Source: Halpernia frigidisoli
Lineage (GTDB): Bacteria; Bacteroidota; Bacteroidia; Flavobacteriales; Weeksellaceae
DNA length: 64,000 nt
Assembly (NCBI RefSeq): GCF_900113805.1
Contig: NZ_FOQT01000004.1
Location: forward strand, 62,001-126,000
Reading direction: 5' to 3'
The notes beneath the pieces are model-generated. The model ran no database searches, was not told where the DNA came from, and worked only from the letters and a program-made list of their open reading frames with translations. The position numbers and the translations under genes are program-made. Positions within the stretch are counted from its first letter, which is position 1; each line of letters begins with the position of its first letter. Shown piece after piece: positions 25,437 through 33,451 of the stretch.

Positions 25437-26051
25437 TTACTCAGGTGCTTTGAAAACGGCAACGTCTGAATGGAAACCTGCAACGCCGCCACTTACGGCA
25501 AATTTCATTGCATTTGCGGCATCGACGTTCGTTAAGATCTTGATATTAGAGGCCAAAACGAAAACAACCCAACCTGAAACGGCGTAAGATTGCGGCATAT
25601 AAACCGAAACATAATTTGGAAAACCAACGGAAGATAAGTCACTTTGAGTAAGAAAACCAACGCGCCACATTTCCGGGTTTTCAGAAGTCTGGACTAATAC
25701 AGGTACGTTAAATTTCTTTTTATCGCCTACAAATGAAGACATTACATCTTTAAATGAGGTGTAAATGAATTTTATGCCGGGCGTGTGTTCTAAAACATAA
25801 TCGAAACTGTCGACAACTACTTTTCCGATGATAAATTTATTACCAATAAAACCCACGAAAGCGGTTGTCAGAATGACAATGACGAAAACCAACCCGGGAA
25901 ATTGCTCCGAAATTGAAGGAATAAGATTATCAACACCAGAAATAAAATACCAAATGATGCCTACTGTTGCTGCAATTGGTCCAATAATCACCAAACCCTG
26001 CAAAAATGATCGCAGAAAAAGTCTCAGGGAATGATTGAAGTTTTTACTCAT
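25437..26051 (-). CDS. DUF502 family membrane protein
   Basis: This 204-residue protein has two predicted N-terminal membrane helices (about 14-34 and 50-72) and a soluble C-terminal domain with the family phrases TPGIKFIYTSFKDV, WRVGFLTQSDL, VSVYMPQSYAVSGWVVFV and MKFAVSGGVAGF. DUF502 proteins are widespread in bacteria and plants; a general function in bacteria is not established. It starts with a polar stretch (MSKNFNHSLRLFLRSFLQG) and is probably monocistronic. The upstream 120 bases hold no hairpin. Confidence 0.85.
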   Translation of the reverse strand: MSKNFNHSLRLFLRSFLQGLVIIGPIAATVGIIWYFISGVDNLIPSISEQFPGLVFVIVILTTAFVGFIGNKFIIGKVVVDSFDYVLEHTPGIKFIYTSFKDVMSSFVGDKKKFNVPVLVQTSENPEMWRVGFLTQSDLSSVGFPNYVSVYMPQSYAVSGWVVFVLASNIKILTNVDAANAMKFAVSGGVAGFHSDVAVFKAPE

Positions 26052-26174
26052 TCTTGTTTTTGGATAATTGGTATAATTTTTAAGATATTTTTAAGGAATT
26101 AGCATTTAAGTGTTAAAATATTTGGCATAAGTTTTGGTTAACAGATTTCAACAAACAAATAAATAATTAAACTT

Positions 26175-26420
26175 ATGCAAACTAAAAACATTTTTATGAA
26201 ACAAACTGAAAAAATCTCAATTTTTTTAATGACATTTTTTTTAAGCGCTTTTGCATTTGCCCAGGATAAAGCGGCAGATTTAACGGTTGACGTCAACAGT
26301 ACAAAAAGTACCACATCTACAGAATGGTATGGCAATCCTATATACTGGGTAGTTGGTGCAGTAGCCTTAATTATTATTATCGCTCTTATTACAAGAGGAA
26401 ATAATAATAACAGTAACTAA
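26175..26420 (+). CDS. Small membrane protein with signal peptide and C-terminal helix
   Basis: This small ORF (81 codons from the ATG at 26175, or 74 from the ATG at 26196) has a signal-like segment ending SAFAFAQ, a short Ser/Thr-rich ectodomain, and a C-terminal membrane helix (WVVGAVALIIIIALI) followed by RGNNNNSN. I do not recognise a named family. The downstream hairpin with a T run supports it as an expressed gene. The Asn-rich tail would lie in the cytoplasm if the signal peptide is cleaved. Similar small proteins occur in flavobacteria (general impression, not searched). Confidence 0.6.
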   Translation: MQTKNIFMKQTEKISIFLMTFFLSAFAFAQDKAADLTVDVNSTKSTTSTEWYGNPIYWVVGAVALIIIIALITRGNNNNSN

Positions 26421-26439
26421 GAATTTTTTTAAGATTTCA

Positions 26440-27543
26440 TCAAACAGCTTCTATTTTGGAAGCTGTTTTTTTACGTAAAAATTCTAAAATTTTCCAACCA
26501 AATGCATCCATTTTTTTTAAACCAAATGCGATAGAGATGGCAAGTGTAACATTTATCAAATAAATAATAACCATTAAAACAACCCAATTAATATTTTCTT
26601 TAAATGGAACTACGATAAAATAGACCAGTGAAGAACTTATTCCTTGCGCAAAATAAAAGAAGATAGCATTTCTGCCGATGTAGTTTATAAAAGTGTCTTT
26701 GGTGATTTTTAAACGGTTGTAAAAGATCAAAACGGTTATAAGAGAAAATATCGACCACAAAATATAACCTGTTTTTGGTGGAAATTTTTGTTTATTCATT
26801 AAATAAAATGCCTCTTTTCCGAAAATGTAAAATAAAATACCAAGCGCAATTCCTAAAGTGCCATATAAAACCGGAATCCATTTTGTTGGTATTTTTTTGT
26901 TTTTTAATTGATGTGCGATCAGAAAAACGGCTAAATAGTAAGCGACGTACCCGACTTGACCAGTTGGATAAAACCACGGAAAAATATTAAATAATAAAGT
27001 TGAACCCAAGCAAATGGCAACAAACCACCAAATATGTCTTGGAAAAAATTTTAAAATCAAAACGCCAAAAACCGTCAAAATATAATAGACTTTTAAATAC
27101 CAAAAACTGCCCATTACGACCGGAAAAGTGTCTGCATTTGTATATTGATGCAAATACCAGTTTCCCAGATTTTGCCATTGTGGAATTGATGAAATATTTT
27201 GAGGAACATATTTCGTCCCAAAGGTTGAGTAGAAATCCTGCAATTTTGATAATCCGAAAAAATTTAAACCAAAAACCTTGAAAAAATAATCAGCGAAAAA
27301 GAGAAAAGTCACAAAGATCATGTAAGTGATTTGCAGCTTCAACAAGCGGTAGAAAGTTTTCTCGATATTGTTTCCGGAAGTTAAGCCGCTCAATGCGAAG
27401 AAAATCGGGACGTCAAAAACCAGGGATAAAACTCTGATTTCGGTAGAAATATAATATTGTCCAGACCAAAAAGCGGTGTGAATAAAAATAATGGAGAGCG
27501 TCGCAAGTCCTTTGGCAAAATCAATATAGAGATCTCTTTTCAT
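26440..27543 (-). CDS. Membrane acyltransferase (acyltransferase-3 family)
   Basis: This 367-residue protein has about ten predicted membrane helices and the N-terminal signature of the family, YIDFAKGLATLSIIFIHT with the conserved His near residue 22. Conserved later features are VPIFFALSGLTSG and GSFWYLKVYYILTV. The family transfers acyl groups (often O-acetyl) onto surface carbohydrates or lipids; the acceptor is unknown here, and no polysaccharide cluster surrounds the gene. The C-terminus is basic (KKTASKIEAV) and its codons overlap the opposing terminator. Confidence 0.88.
   Translation of the reverse strand: MKRDLYIDFAKGLATLSIIFIHTAFWSGQYYISTEIRVLSLVFDVPIFFALSGLTSGNNIEKTFYRLLKLQITYMIFVTFLFFADYFFKVFGLNFFGLSKLQDFYSTFGTKYVPQNISSIPQWQNLGNWYLHQYTNADTFPVVMGSFWYLKVYYILTVFGVLILKFFPRHIWWFVAICLGSTLLFNIFPWFYPTGQVGYVAYYLAVFLIAHQLKNKKIPTKWIPVLYGTLGIALGILFYIFGKEAFYLMNKQKFPPKTGYILWSIFSLITVLIFYNRLKITKDTFINYIGRNAIFFYFAQGISSSLVYFIVVPFKENINWVVLMVIIYLINVTLAISIAFGLKKMDAFGWKILEFLRKKTASKIEAV
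26442..26472 (+). terminator. Terminator inside the 3' end of the acyltransferase gene
   Basis: AACAGCTTC, loop TATTTTG, GAAGCTGTT and a run of T end the small-membrane-protein transcript. The same bases encode the last residues of the convergent acyltransferase on the other strand (stop at 26440), so one sequence serves both purposes. Confidence 0.8.
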
Positions 27544-27603
27544 TTTTCAAATTTCGATAAAAGTAAATAAAGTTTTGGTAATAAGACCTTTTACAACACA
27601 AAA

Positions 27604-27630
27604 AAAGGTGAAGCATTATACTTCACCTTT
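27604..27630 (-). terminator. Terminator of the lipoprotein metallopeptidase gene
   Basis: A ten-base-pair stem (AAAGGTGAAG against CTTCACCTTT) with a seven-base loop, followed on the minus strand by a T run. It lies just downstream of the stop codon at 27651. Confidence 0.85.
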
Positions 27631-27650
27631 ATAATTGTCTTTAAAGAAGT

Positions 27651-28538
27651 TTATTTCAAAGATTTAAATTCTTCAGCAGAAATTTCGTTCGTCTGAATTT
27701 GTTTTAATTCTTCGGTATAATTACTCATATAAGCATCCAGTTCAGGAAAGCGCGTATTTTTCGCGGTTCTATAAGTTTCGTTTAAAACTCCTGTATAATA
27801 ATAGAAGAAATTGTAATCAAAATCTGCCGCTGTAAGATCATATTGTGCTAATAAAAAACCTAATCTAACTGCAGATCTCCTTTGTGGCGGCGTTCCGTGA
27901 TGACCCGCGCTCGTAGTTTGATAATCGCCAATGCTTTGTGCAAATTCATAAGCAGCAGCAATTTTTGCAAAAGTATCTTGGTTGTATCCTGTTGGTCTTC
28001 TTAAATAATACCCTGCAAAGCCATCAGCTTCAAGTTCATTTGGTCGTGCAGTATTTTCTTTTACACTTGGCAAACTATACGCATACTGAAGTTGATGCCC
28101 ATATTCATGAGCTAAAATCATCGCATTTACAATATTTCCACCTTTTGCTTTCGCATCAGCAAAAATGGCATAACCGTAATATATTTTTCCTGTACTGTAG
28201 GAAATCGCATTATAAGTTGAGTTTTGGTTTGCAGCATCGCTCACAAAACTTAAGGCAGGTTTAGTTCTTTTCCAATAGGCTGCTATTTTTGTCATTTGTC
28301 CGGTCATAAAATTAGAATCCGTAGCGAGAGGCAATCCCGTTTTTAAAACCGCAGTACTTGCCCAGTTGACGTCAACATAAGAACAGTCTAAAAGATCGCT
28401 GTTTAAATTTTCGGCATTTGCCTGCACTGCAACTTCTTCCGGACTTACAATTTCGTCTCGGTTTTCACTTGTACATGAGGTAATAGTAAGGCTTAAAATA
28501 GCGGCGGCAAAAATACCTTTGGTGAAGCTTTGTTTCAT
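27651..28538 (-). CDS. Lipoprotein zinc metallopeptidase (HExxH)
   Basis: This 295-residue lipoprotein has a signal peptide ending SLTITSC (Cys near residue 22). It carries the zinc motif HEYGHQLQY followed by NELEADGFAGYYL, where the third ligand Glu sits in the ELEADGFAG segment typical of YpfJ-like neutral zinc metallopeptidases. The N-terminal part (ENRDEIVSPEE) is similar to the start of the lipoprotein at 4213 (GDNRDEITSPI), which suggests shared mature-end sorting sequence. The ectodomain probably faces the periplasm or the cell surface. Its substrate is unknown. It is monocistronic, with a clear terminator. Confidence 0.8.
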   Translation of the reverse strand: MKQSFTKGIFAAAILSLTITSCTSENRDEIVSPEEVAVQANAENLNSDLLDCSYVDVNWASTAVLKTGLPLATDSNFMTGQMTKIAAYWKRTKPALSFVSDAANQNSTYNAISYSTGKIYYGYAIFADAKAKGGNIVNAMILAHEYGHQLQYAYSLPSVKENTARPNELEADGFAGYYLRRPTGYNQDTFAKIAAAYEFAQSIGDYQTTSAGHHGTPPQRRSAVRLGFLLAQYDLTAADFDYNFFYYYTGVLNETYRTAKNTRFPELDAYMSNYTEELKQIQTNEISAEEFKSLK

Positions 28539-28674
28539 AAAAATGTAAATTGTTTGGTTAATGGGGCTAAGCTATAAAAATTATTTATACATATTCAGTT
28601 ATTTTTACATTTATCCTAAAATTTAGTTTTAAAACAAATTGTCTTATCTGAGTTCTTATTCTAAAAATAATTTA

Positions 28675-28682
28675 TATCTTTG
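28675..28682 (+). promoter_or_regulatory. -7 element of rplU-rpmA
   Basis: TATCTTTG lies 30-37 bases before the rplU ATG and fits TAnnTTTG. Transcription would start near 28690, giving a leader of about 22 bases with no room for a large ribosomal-protein leader structure. Confidence 0.6.
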
Positions 28683-28711
28683 CACCCTGAATTAATTAAA
28701 AATTATAAACA

Positions 28712-29140
28712 ATGTTTGCAATTGTAGAAATAGCAGGGCTCCAATATAAAGTTGGACAAGACCAAAAGCTGTTTGTAAACCGTTTGAAAGGAGACATAGG
28801 ATCAAAAGTATCTTTTGATAAAGTTCTTCTTACAGTAAACGGAGCAACAACTATCGGCGCCCCGGCTGTAAGCGGTATTACCGTAGATGCTGAAATCATC
28901 AACCATCTAAAAGCTGATAAAGTAATTATCTTCAAAAAGAAAAGAAGAAAAGGTTACGAAAAGAAAAACGGCCACAGACAATCTCTTACTCAAATTCAAA
29001 TCACTGGTATCACCGGTTTTGATAATGACAAAAAAGAAGAGAAAAAAGCAGCGCCGAAAGCTAAAAAAGAAACTGCAGCGGAAGAAAAACCAGCAGTGAA
29101 AAAAGCAACTAAAAAAGCTGACAGCGAAGCTGCAGAATAA
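28712..29140 (+). CDS. rplU: Ribosomal protein bL21 with extended C-terminus
   Basis: This 142-residue 50S subunit protein has the usual bL21 domain in about residues 1-104 (MFAIVEIAGLQYKVGQDQKL, KKRRKGYEKKNGHRQ). An extra Lys/Ala/Glu-rich tail (about 108-142, KEEKKAAPKAKKETAAEEK) is not found in E. coli bL21 (103 residues). Such charged tails are seen in Bacteroidota. It is followed after 26 bases by rpmA, the normal gene order, and the two share one promoter and terminator. Confidence 0.97.
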   Translation: MFAIVEIAGLQYKVGQDQKLFVNRLKGDIGSKVSFDKVLLTVNGATTIGAPAVSGITVDAEIINHLKADKVIIFKKKRRKGYEKKNGHRQSLTQIQITGITGFDNDKKEEKKAAPKAKKETAAEEKPAVKKATKKADSEAAE

Positions 29141-29166
29141 CATTAACCCAAAAACCTTAAAATAAA

Positions 29167-29424
29167 ATGGCACATAAGAAAGGAGTTGGTAGTTCCAAAA
29201 ATGGTAGAGAATCACATTCCAAAAGATTGGGTGTAAAGATTTTCGGTGGACAAGCTGCAATCGCTGGTAACATCATCGTAAGACAAAGAGGTACAACTCA
29301 TCACCCAGGCGAAAACGTGGGAATGGGTAAAGATCACACTTTACATGCATTAGTTGATGGAACTGTAGTTTTCAGAAAAAAAGCAAACGACAGATCTTAC
29401 GTATCTATCGCACCAAACGCATAA
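29167..29424 (+). CDS. rpmA: Ribosomal protein bL27
   Basis: This 85-residue 50S subunit protein near the peptidyl-transferase centre starts [20 protein letters not shown] and contains the conserved [16 protein letters not shown] and [14 protein letters not shown]. There is no N-terminal extension of the type that is cleaved in Firmicutes, as expected for this phylum. It is co-transcribed with rplU and followed by a strong terminator. Confidence 0.98.
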   Translation: MAHKKGVGSSKNGRESHSKRLGVKIFGGQAAIAGNIIVRQRGTTHHPGENVGMGKDHTLHALVDGTVVFRKKANDRSYVSIAPNA

Positions 29425-29446
29425 GAAATTATCGTTTTATAAAATT

Positions 29447-29475
29447 AAAATCCCGATTCTTTCGGGATTTTTTTT
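29447..29475 (+). terminator. Terminator of rplU-rpmA
   Basis: A ten-base-pair stem (AAAATCCCGA against TCGGGATTTT) with a five-base loop and a T run. Confidence 0.92.
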
Positions 29476-29497
29476 GTGTAATATTTTTTTTATTATT

Positions 29498-29581
29498 TGG
29501 GCAGCTTTATCCGCCTTCCGTTCCCGCTTTTTTGCTCGTCGTTCCTCCTCGCAAAAAGAGCTCCACTCAAGTCGGGCTGCG
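29498..29581 (+). repeat. Dispersed intergenic repeat, copy B
   Basis: It reads GGGCAGC, TTTATCCGCCTTCCGTTCC, CGCTTTTTTGC, a centre of about 14 bases, then GCAAAAAGAGCTCC and CAAGTCGGGCTGC. The arms are nearly identical to copy C (opposite orientation, 25311-25421) but the centre is shorter and unrelated. GCTTTTTTGC and GCAAAAAGAGC can pair across the centre. It lies between the rpmA terminator and the lepA promoter and has no coding potential. Confidence 0.75.
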
Positions 29582-29680
29582 AGAAATTGTGTGATTAACA
29601 GTTTATTAAAAAAAAGTTAGAGATCTTTTAGAACAGTATTTAATCAAAATCCTAATCACAGAGATTACCTAAAAAAGTAG

Positions 29681-29688
29681 TAAATTTG
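29681..29688 (+). promoter_or_regulatory. -7 element of lepA
   Basis: TAAATTTG lies 18-25 bases before the ATG at 29706, a full match to TAnnTTTG. Transcription would start near 29695. Confidence 0.6.
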
Positions 29689-29705
29689 CCCACGATAAAA
29701 TTGTC

Positions 29706-31502
29706 ATGAAAAACATCAGAAATTTCTGCATCATTGCACATATAGACCACGGTAAATCTACTTTGGCAGACCGACTTTTAGAATATACAAACACCGTTAC
29801 AAAAAGAGAATTGCAGGCGCAGACTCTTGATGATATGGATATTGAAAAAGAACGGGGTATCACCATAAAATCCCACGCCATCCAAATGGATTATGAGTAC
29901 AAGGGTGAAAAATTTATTTTAAACTTAATTGATACGCCCGGACACGTTGATTTTTCTTACGAGGTTTCGCGTTCTATTGCTGCGTGTGAAGGTGCTCTTC
30001 TTATCGTAGACGCGGCGCAAAGTATTCAGGCACAGACAATAAGCAATTTATACTTAGCTTTAGAAAACGATTTAACAATCATTCCGGTTTTAAATAAAAT
30101 CGATCTTCCTTCCGCAAATCCAGAAGAAGTTACCGATGAAATCATGAATTTAATTGGTTGCGACTATGAAGATGTTTTGCGCGTTTCAGGAAAAACCGGT
30201 GAAGGTGTTTTAGATCTTTTAGAACATATCGTAAATAGAATTCCGGCACCGGTTGGAGATCCTGATGCACCTTTGCAAGCCTTGATTTTTGACTCAGTTT
30301 ATAATCCTTTCAGAGGAATTGAAGCTTATTTCAAAGTAGTAAACGGCAGTATTAAGAAAGGTCAGAGAATTAAATTCATGGCGACTGAAAAAATGTATGA
30401 AGCCGATGAGGTAGGAACTTTAAAACTAAAACAATTGCCAAAAAAAGAAATTCTTTGCGGCGATGTTGGTTATATAATTTCCGGGATTAAAGATGCACGT
30501 GAAGTAAAAGTAGGCGATACAATTACCACTTTTGAAAAGGGTGCTACAGAAGCAATCGATGGTTTTGAGGAAGTGAAACCAATGGTTTTTGCCGGAATTT
30601 ATCCCATAGAATCAGAAGATTTTGAAGAATTAAGATTTTCTCTTGAAAAATTAAGATTAAATGACGCGTCTCTGGTTTTCGAGCCGGAAAGTTCAGCCGC
30701 ACTTGGTTTCGGTTTTCGTTGTGGATTTCTTGGAATGCTTCACATGGAAATTGTACAGGAAAGATTAGATCGTGAATTTAATATGGACGTTATTACAACC
30801 GTTCCCAATGTTTCGTATCATGGTTATTCCAAAAGAGAACCGGAGAAAACTATTTTGATCAATAATCCGTCCGAAATGATGGACCCAAATACTTTAGATC
30901 GCGTTGAAGAGCCTTTTATTAAGGCCTCAATTATTACAAAATCAGATTTTGTTGGTTCCGTAATGACCTTATGTATTGAAAAGCGTGGCGAAATTGTTAC
31001 CCAAAATTATTTAACAGCAGATCGCGTCGAAATGGTTTTTAATATGCCATTGGCCGAAGTTGTTTTCGATTTTTATGACCGTTTAAAATCCATTTCCAAA
31101 GGTTACGCGTCTTTTGATTACCATCCAATTGGTATGCGTTCTTCAAAATTGGTAAAAATGGATATTTTGATAAATGGTGATATGGTTGATGCACTTTCAT
31201 CATTGATCCATGATAGTAATGCGTATCATATTGGTAAAAAAATGTGTGAGAAATTACGCCAATTGATTCCAAGACAGCAGTTTGACATTGCTGTTCAGGC
31301 GGCTTTAGGTGCAAAAGTGATCGCCCGTGAAACCATAAAAGCTCTAAGAAAAGACGTTACCGCAAAATGTTACGGTGGCGATATTTCTAGAAAAAGAAAA
31401 TTACTGGAAAAGCAGAAAGAAGGTAAAAAGAAAATGAAACAAATCGGTCGTGTTGAGGTTCCACAATCTGCATTTATGGCAGTTTTGAAATTGAATGATT
31501 AA
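29706..31502 (+). CDS. lepA: Elongation factor 4 (LepA)
   Basis: This 598-residue translational GTPase acts on stalled or stressed ribosomes. The G domain has AHIDHGKST (G1, about residues 10-18), [14 protein letters not shown] (G2), DTPGHVDF (G3) and NKIDLPSA (G4). The LepA-specific C-terminal domain is present ([38 protein letters not shown]). Length is typical. The DoxX-like gene follows after 18 bases and may be read from the same transcript. Confidence 0.98.
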   Translation: MKNIRNFCIIAHIDHGKSTLADRLLEYTNTVTKRELQAQTLDDMDIEKERGITIKSHAIQMDYEYKGEKFILNLIDTPGHVDFSYEVSRSIAACEGALLIVDAAQSIQAQTISNLYLALENDLTIIPVLNKIDLPSANPEEVTDEIMNLIGCDYEDVLRVSGKTGEGVLDLLEHIVNRIPAPVGDPDAPLQALIFDSVYNPFRGIEAYFKVVNGSIKKGQRIKFMATEKMYEADEVGTLKLKQLPKKEILCGDVGYIISGIKDAREVKVGDTITTFEKGATEAIDGFEEVKPMVFAGIYPIESEDFEELRFSLEKLRLNDASLVFEPESSAALGFGFRCGFLGMLHMEIVQERLDREFNMDVITTVPNVSYHGYSKREPEKTILINNPSEMMDPNTLDRVEEPFIKASIITKSDFVGSVMTLCIEKRGEIVTQNYLTADRVEMVFNMPLAEVVFDFYDRLKSISKGYASFDYHPIGMRSSKLVKMDILINGDMVDALSSLIHDSNAYHIGKKMCEKLRQLIPRQQFDIAVQAALGAKVIARETIKALRKDVTAKCYGGDISRKRKLLEKQKEGKKKMKQIGRVEVPQSAFMAVLKLND

Positions 31503-31520
31503 TTTTTAACAAAAATTACT

Positions 31521-31910
31521 ATGAAAAATTTTATAAGAATCGCCATGGGCTTAGCAATGATCTTTGCTGGAATCGGACATTTAACATTTCTTAGGGATAC
31601 TTTTCAAGTACAGGTGCCTGATTTTGTTCCTTTTTCGAAAGATTTCGTAGTAATTGCTTCTGGCATTGTTGAAATATTGTTCGGTCTGGCGATGGTTTTT
31701 TTAACAAAACAAAAAGAATATGTCGGTTTAATTTTAGCAATATTTTATGTACTGATTTTCCCGGGAAATATTCACCAATATCAACAGCATTTAGATGGAT
31801 TTGGTTTAGATACAGATGCTAAAAGATTAGGAAGATTATTTTTCCAACCGGTTTTAATCTTTCTAACTCTTTATTCTACAGATGGTTGGAAATTATTAAA
31901 GAAAAAATAA
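31521..31910 (+). CDS. DoxX-like membrane protein
   Basis: This 129-residue protein has four predicted membrane helices (about 5-23, 42-62, 70-86 and 107-122) and the DoxX-type phrases MGLAMIFAGIGHLTF and IVEILFGLAMVFLTK. DoxX-like proteins have been linked to quinone or redox functions, but this small form has no proven role. It lies 18 bases downstream of lepA. Its stop codon directly abuts that of the convergent TPR gene, so there is no space for a separate terminator. Confidence 0.78.
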   Translation: MKNFIRIAMGLAMIFAGIGHLTFLRDTFQVQVPDFVPFSKDFVVIASGIVEILFGLAMVFLTKQKEYVGLILAIFYVLIFPGNIHQYQQHLDGFGLDTDAKRLGRLFFQPVLIFLTLYSTDGWKLLKKK

Positions 31911-33281
31911 TTACTTCTTTTTCGCCCGCACTTTTTTAACCTGGTCTTTTATGAAGGGATATTTTTGCTGCATATCTTCTGCGATATCTTCGTCTAAACT
32001 CAGTGCAATTTTTAAACTTTCCCGTCCTTTTTTATCTTCTTTCAAATGAAAATAACAATTGCTTTGCTGGTAGAATAATTCTGCTCGGTTATGAACTTTA
32101 ATTGCTTTTTCAAGTGATTCTAACGCTTGAGAATATTCACCTAAAAGCATTAAAACTTCCGTGAAAGCATACCAGTTATAAAATCTGTCCGGTTCGTGAT
32201 CAAGTAAAATTTTGATGCATACAAGACTTTCCTCAAAATCACCAGCATCAATATATAAAAAGGCAAGTCTTTTTTGATATTCGAGATTAAAAACATTGAG
32301 TAAACTTGCTTCTTTAGCAAAATGCAGCGCCTCTTTCATCGAACCCATTTCCTCGTAAATATAGGATTGTTCAAGCATCGAAAGATAAAACTGCGGATCT
32401 TCACGCAGTGATTTCTGGAAAAAATTAAGTGCTTGTATTGGCAATTTGGCTTCTTTATAACACAACCCGATTTTATAAAGTGTGAAAGCTTTGGTGTATT
32501 CCAGATCAAGCATTTCCTCGTAAACCTCAATCGCTTTATGCCATTCTTTCATCGCTTCATAGCACGCAGCTTTGTTGGCATAAACCCCGACAGATTGAGA
32601 ATTTATAGCTAAAAGATAGTCAAAACCTTTAATGGCTTCTTCGTAATTTTTTTTGTTAAAATAAAACTGGCCGTACTCAAACCAGGCAGTTTCTGCAAAA
32701 GGAAATTCATCTAAATAAGTGTTCAGAAAATCAATCGCTTCATCACCACGATTCATTTCATTAAAACAAACCATTGCATTTTCTAAAGAATAATCATCTT
32801 GAGAATCAAGTTTTAAGGCAATTTTATAATGTTTTAAAGCACTGAACGGATCGCCAAGATTGTGATATTCATCCGCAATAAAGTTGTGTAGAAAATTTTC
32901 TTCTTCTTTTAAAGCCAATGCTTTTTCGCAATAATCAATCGATTTTTTTGGATTGCCTAAGTTGCTGTAATATTTCGCGCAACATATTAAGAAATCAGTA
33001 TTCTCCTGTCCGGATTCTTTTAATTCTAAAAGTAAGGTTTTTGCTTTTGTATATTCTTCAAGATCAAGAAAAACCTCAAGCTGTTTTATCTTAATTTCAA
33101 GTGAATTTGGATGCAGTTTTAAGGCAAAATTAGTTGCCGTTTCTGCATAAATAATATCACCCATTTCCAGATAATAAATAATGATTTCCTCATATTCTTC
33201 GGTATCGAAGTAGAGTTCTTCATTATTTTCTACCATGTCTTCGAACTTTTTTACAAGCTCATTTTCAAAAAATTCTTCCAA
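31911..33281 (-). CDS. Tetratricopeptide-repeat protein
   Basis: This 456-residue protein consists of helical TPR repeats from about residue 30 to 450. Typical repeat phrases are YSNLGNPKKSIDYCEKALAL, YHNLGDPFSALKHYKIALKL, YFNKKNYEEAIKGFDYLLAI and LGEYSQALESLEKAIKVH. No signal peptide or membrane helix is visible, so it is likely cytoplasmic. It starts with an acidic stretch (MEEFFENELVKKFED). TPR proteins bind partner proteins; no partner can be named from context. It ends in a basic tail (KKVRAKKK). Confidence 0.88.
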   Translation of the reverse strand: MEEFFENELVKKFEDMVENNEELYFDTEEYEEIIIYYLEMGDIIYAETATNFALKLHPNSLEIKIKQLEVFLDLEEYTKAKTLLLELKESGQENTDFLICCAKYYSNLGNPKKSIDYCEKALALKEEENFLHNFIADEYHNLGDPFSALKHYKIALKLDSQDDYSLENAMVCFNEMNRGDEAIDFLNTYLDEFPFAETAWFEYGQFYFNKKNYEEAIKGFDYLLAINSQSVGVYANKAACYEAMKEWHKAIEVYEEMLDLEYTKAFTLYKIGLCYKEAKLPIQALNFFQKSLREDPQFYLSMLEQSYIYEEMGSMKEALHFAKEASLLNVFNLEYQKRLAFLYIDAGDFEESLVCIKILLDHEPDRFYNWYAFTEVLMLLGEYSQALESLEKAIKVHNRAELFYQQSNCYFHLKEDKKGRESLKIALSLDEDIAEDMQQKYPFIKDQVKKVRAKKK

Positions 33282-33451
33282 TATATTTTTTTCGGTTTTT
33301 CACAATGTTTAAAATTTACTTTAAAAACTTTGTAAAAAACTATTTTTATTATACAATACTAAATTAAAGATTTATCTTTTTAAATCAAAATAAACTTTGT
33401 CAATTTTATAATCCCAGTCCTGCGCTTGCCAATGCACAGAATTGATCAATT

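Noticed and set aside
25256-25453. 65-codon open frame on the plus strand upstream of tnaA
   Set aside because: It lies in the dispersed repeat (copy C); the product is the by-product of a repeat arm and has no domain.
31908-31914. Shared terminator at the abutting DoxX-like and TPR stops
   Set aside because: No hairpin is present in the adjacent sequence; the stop codons simply touch.
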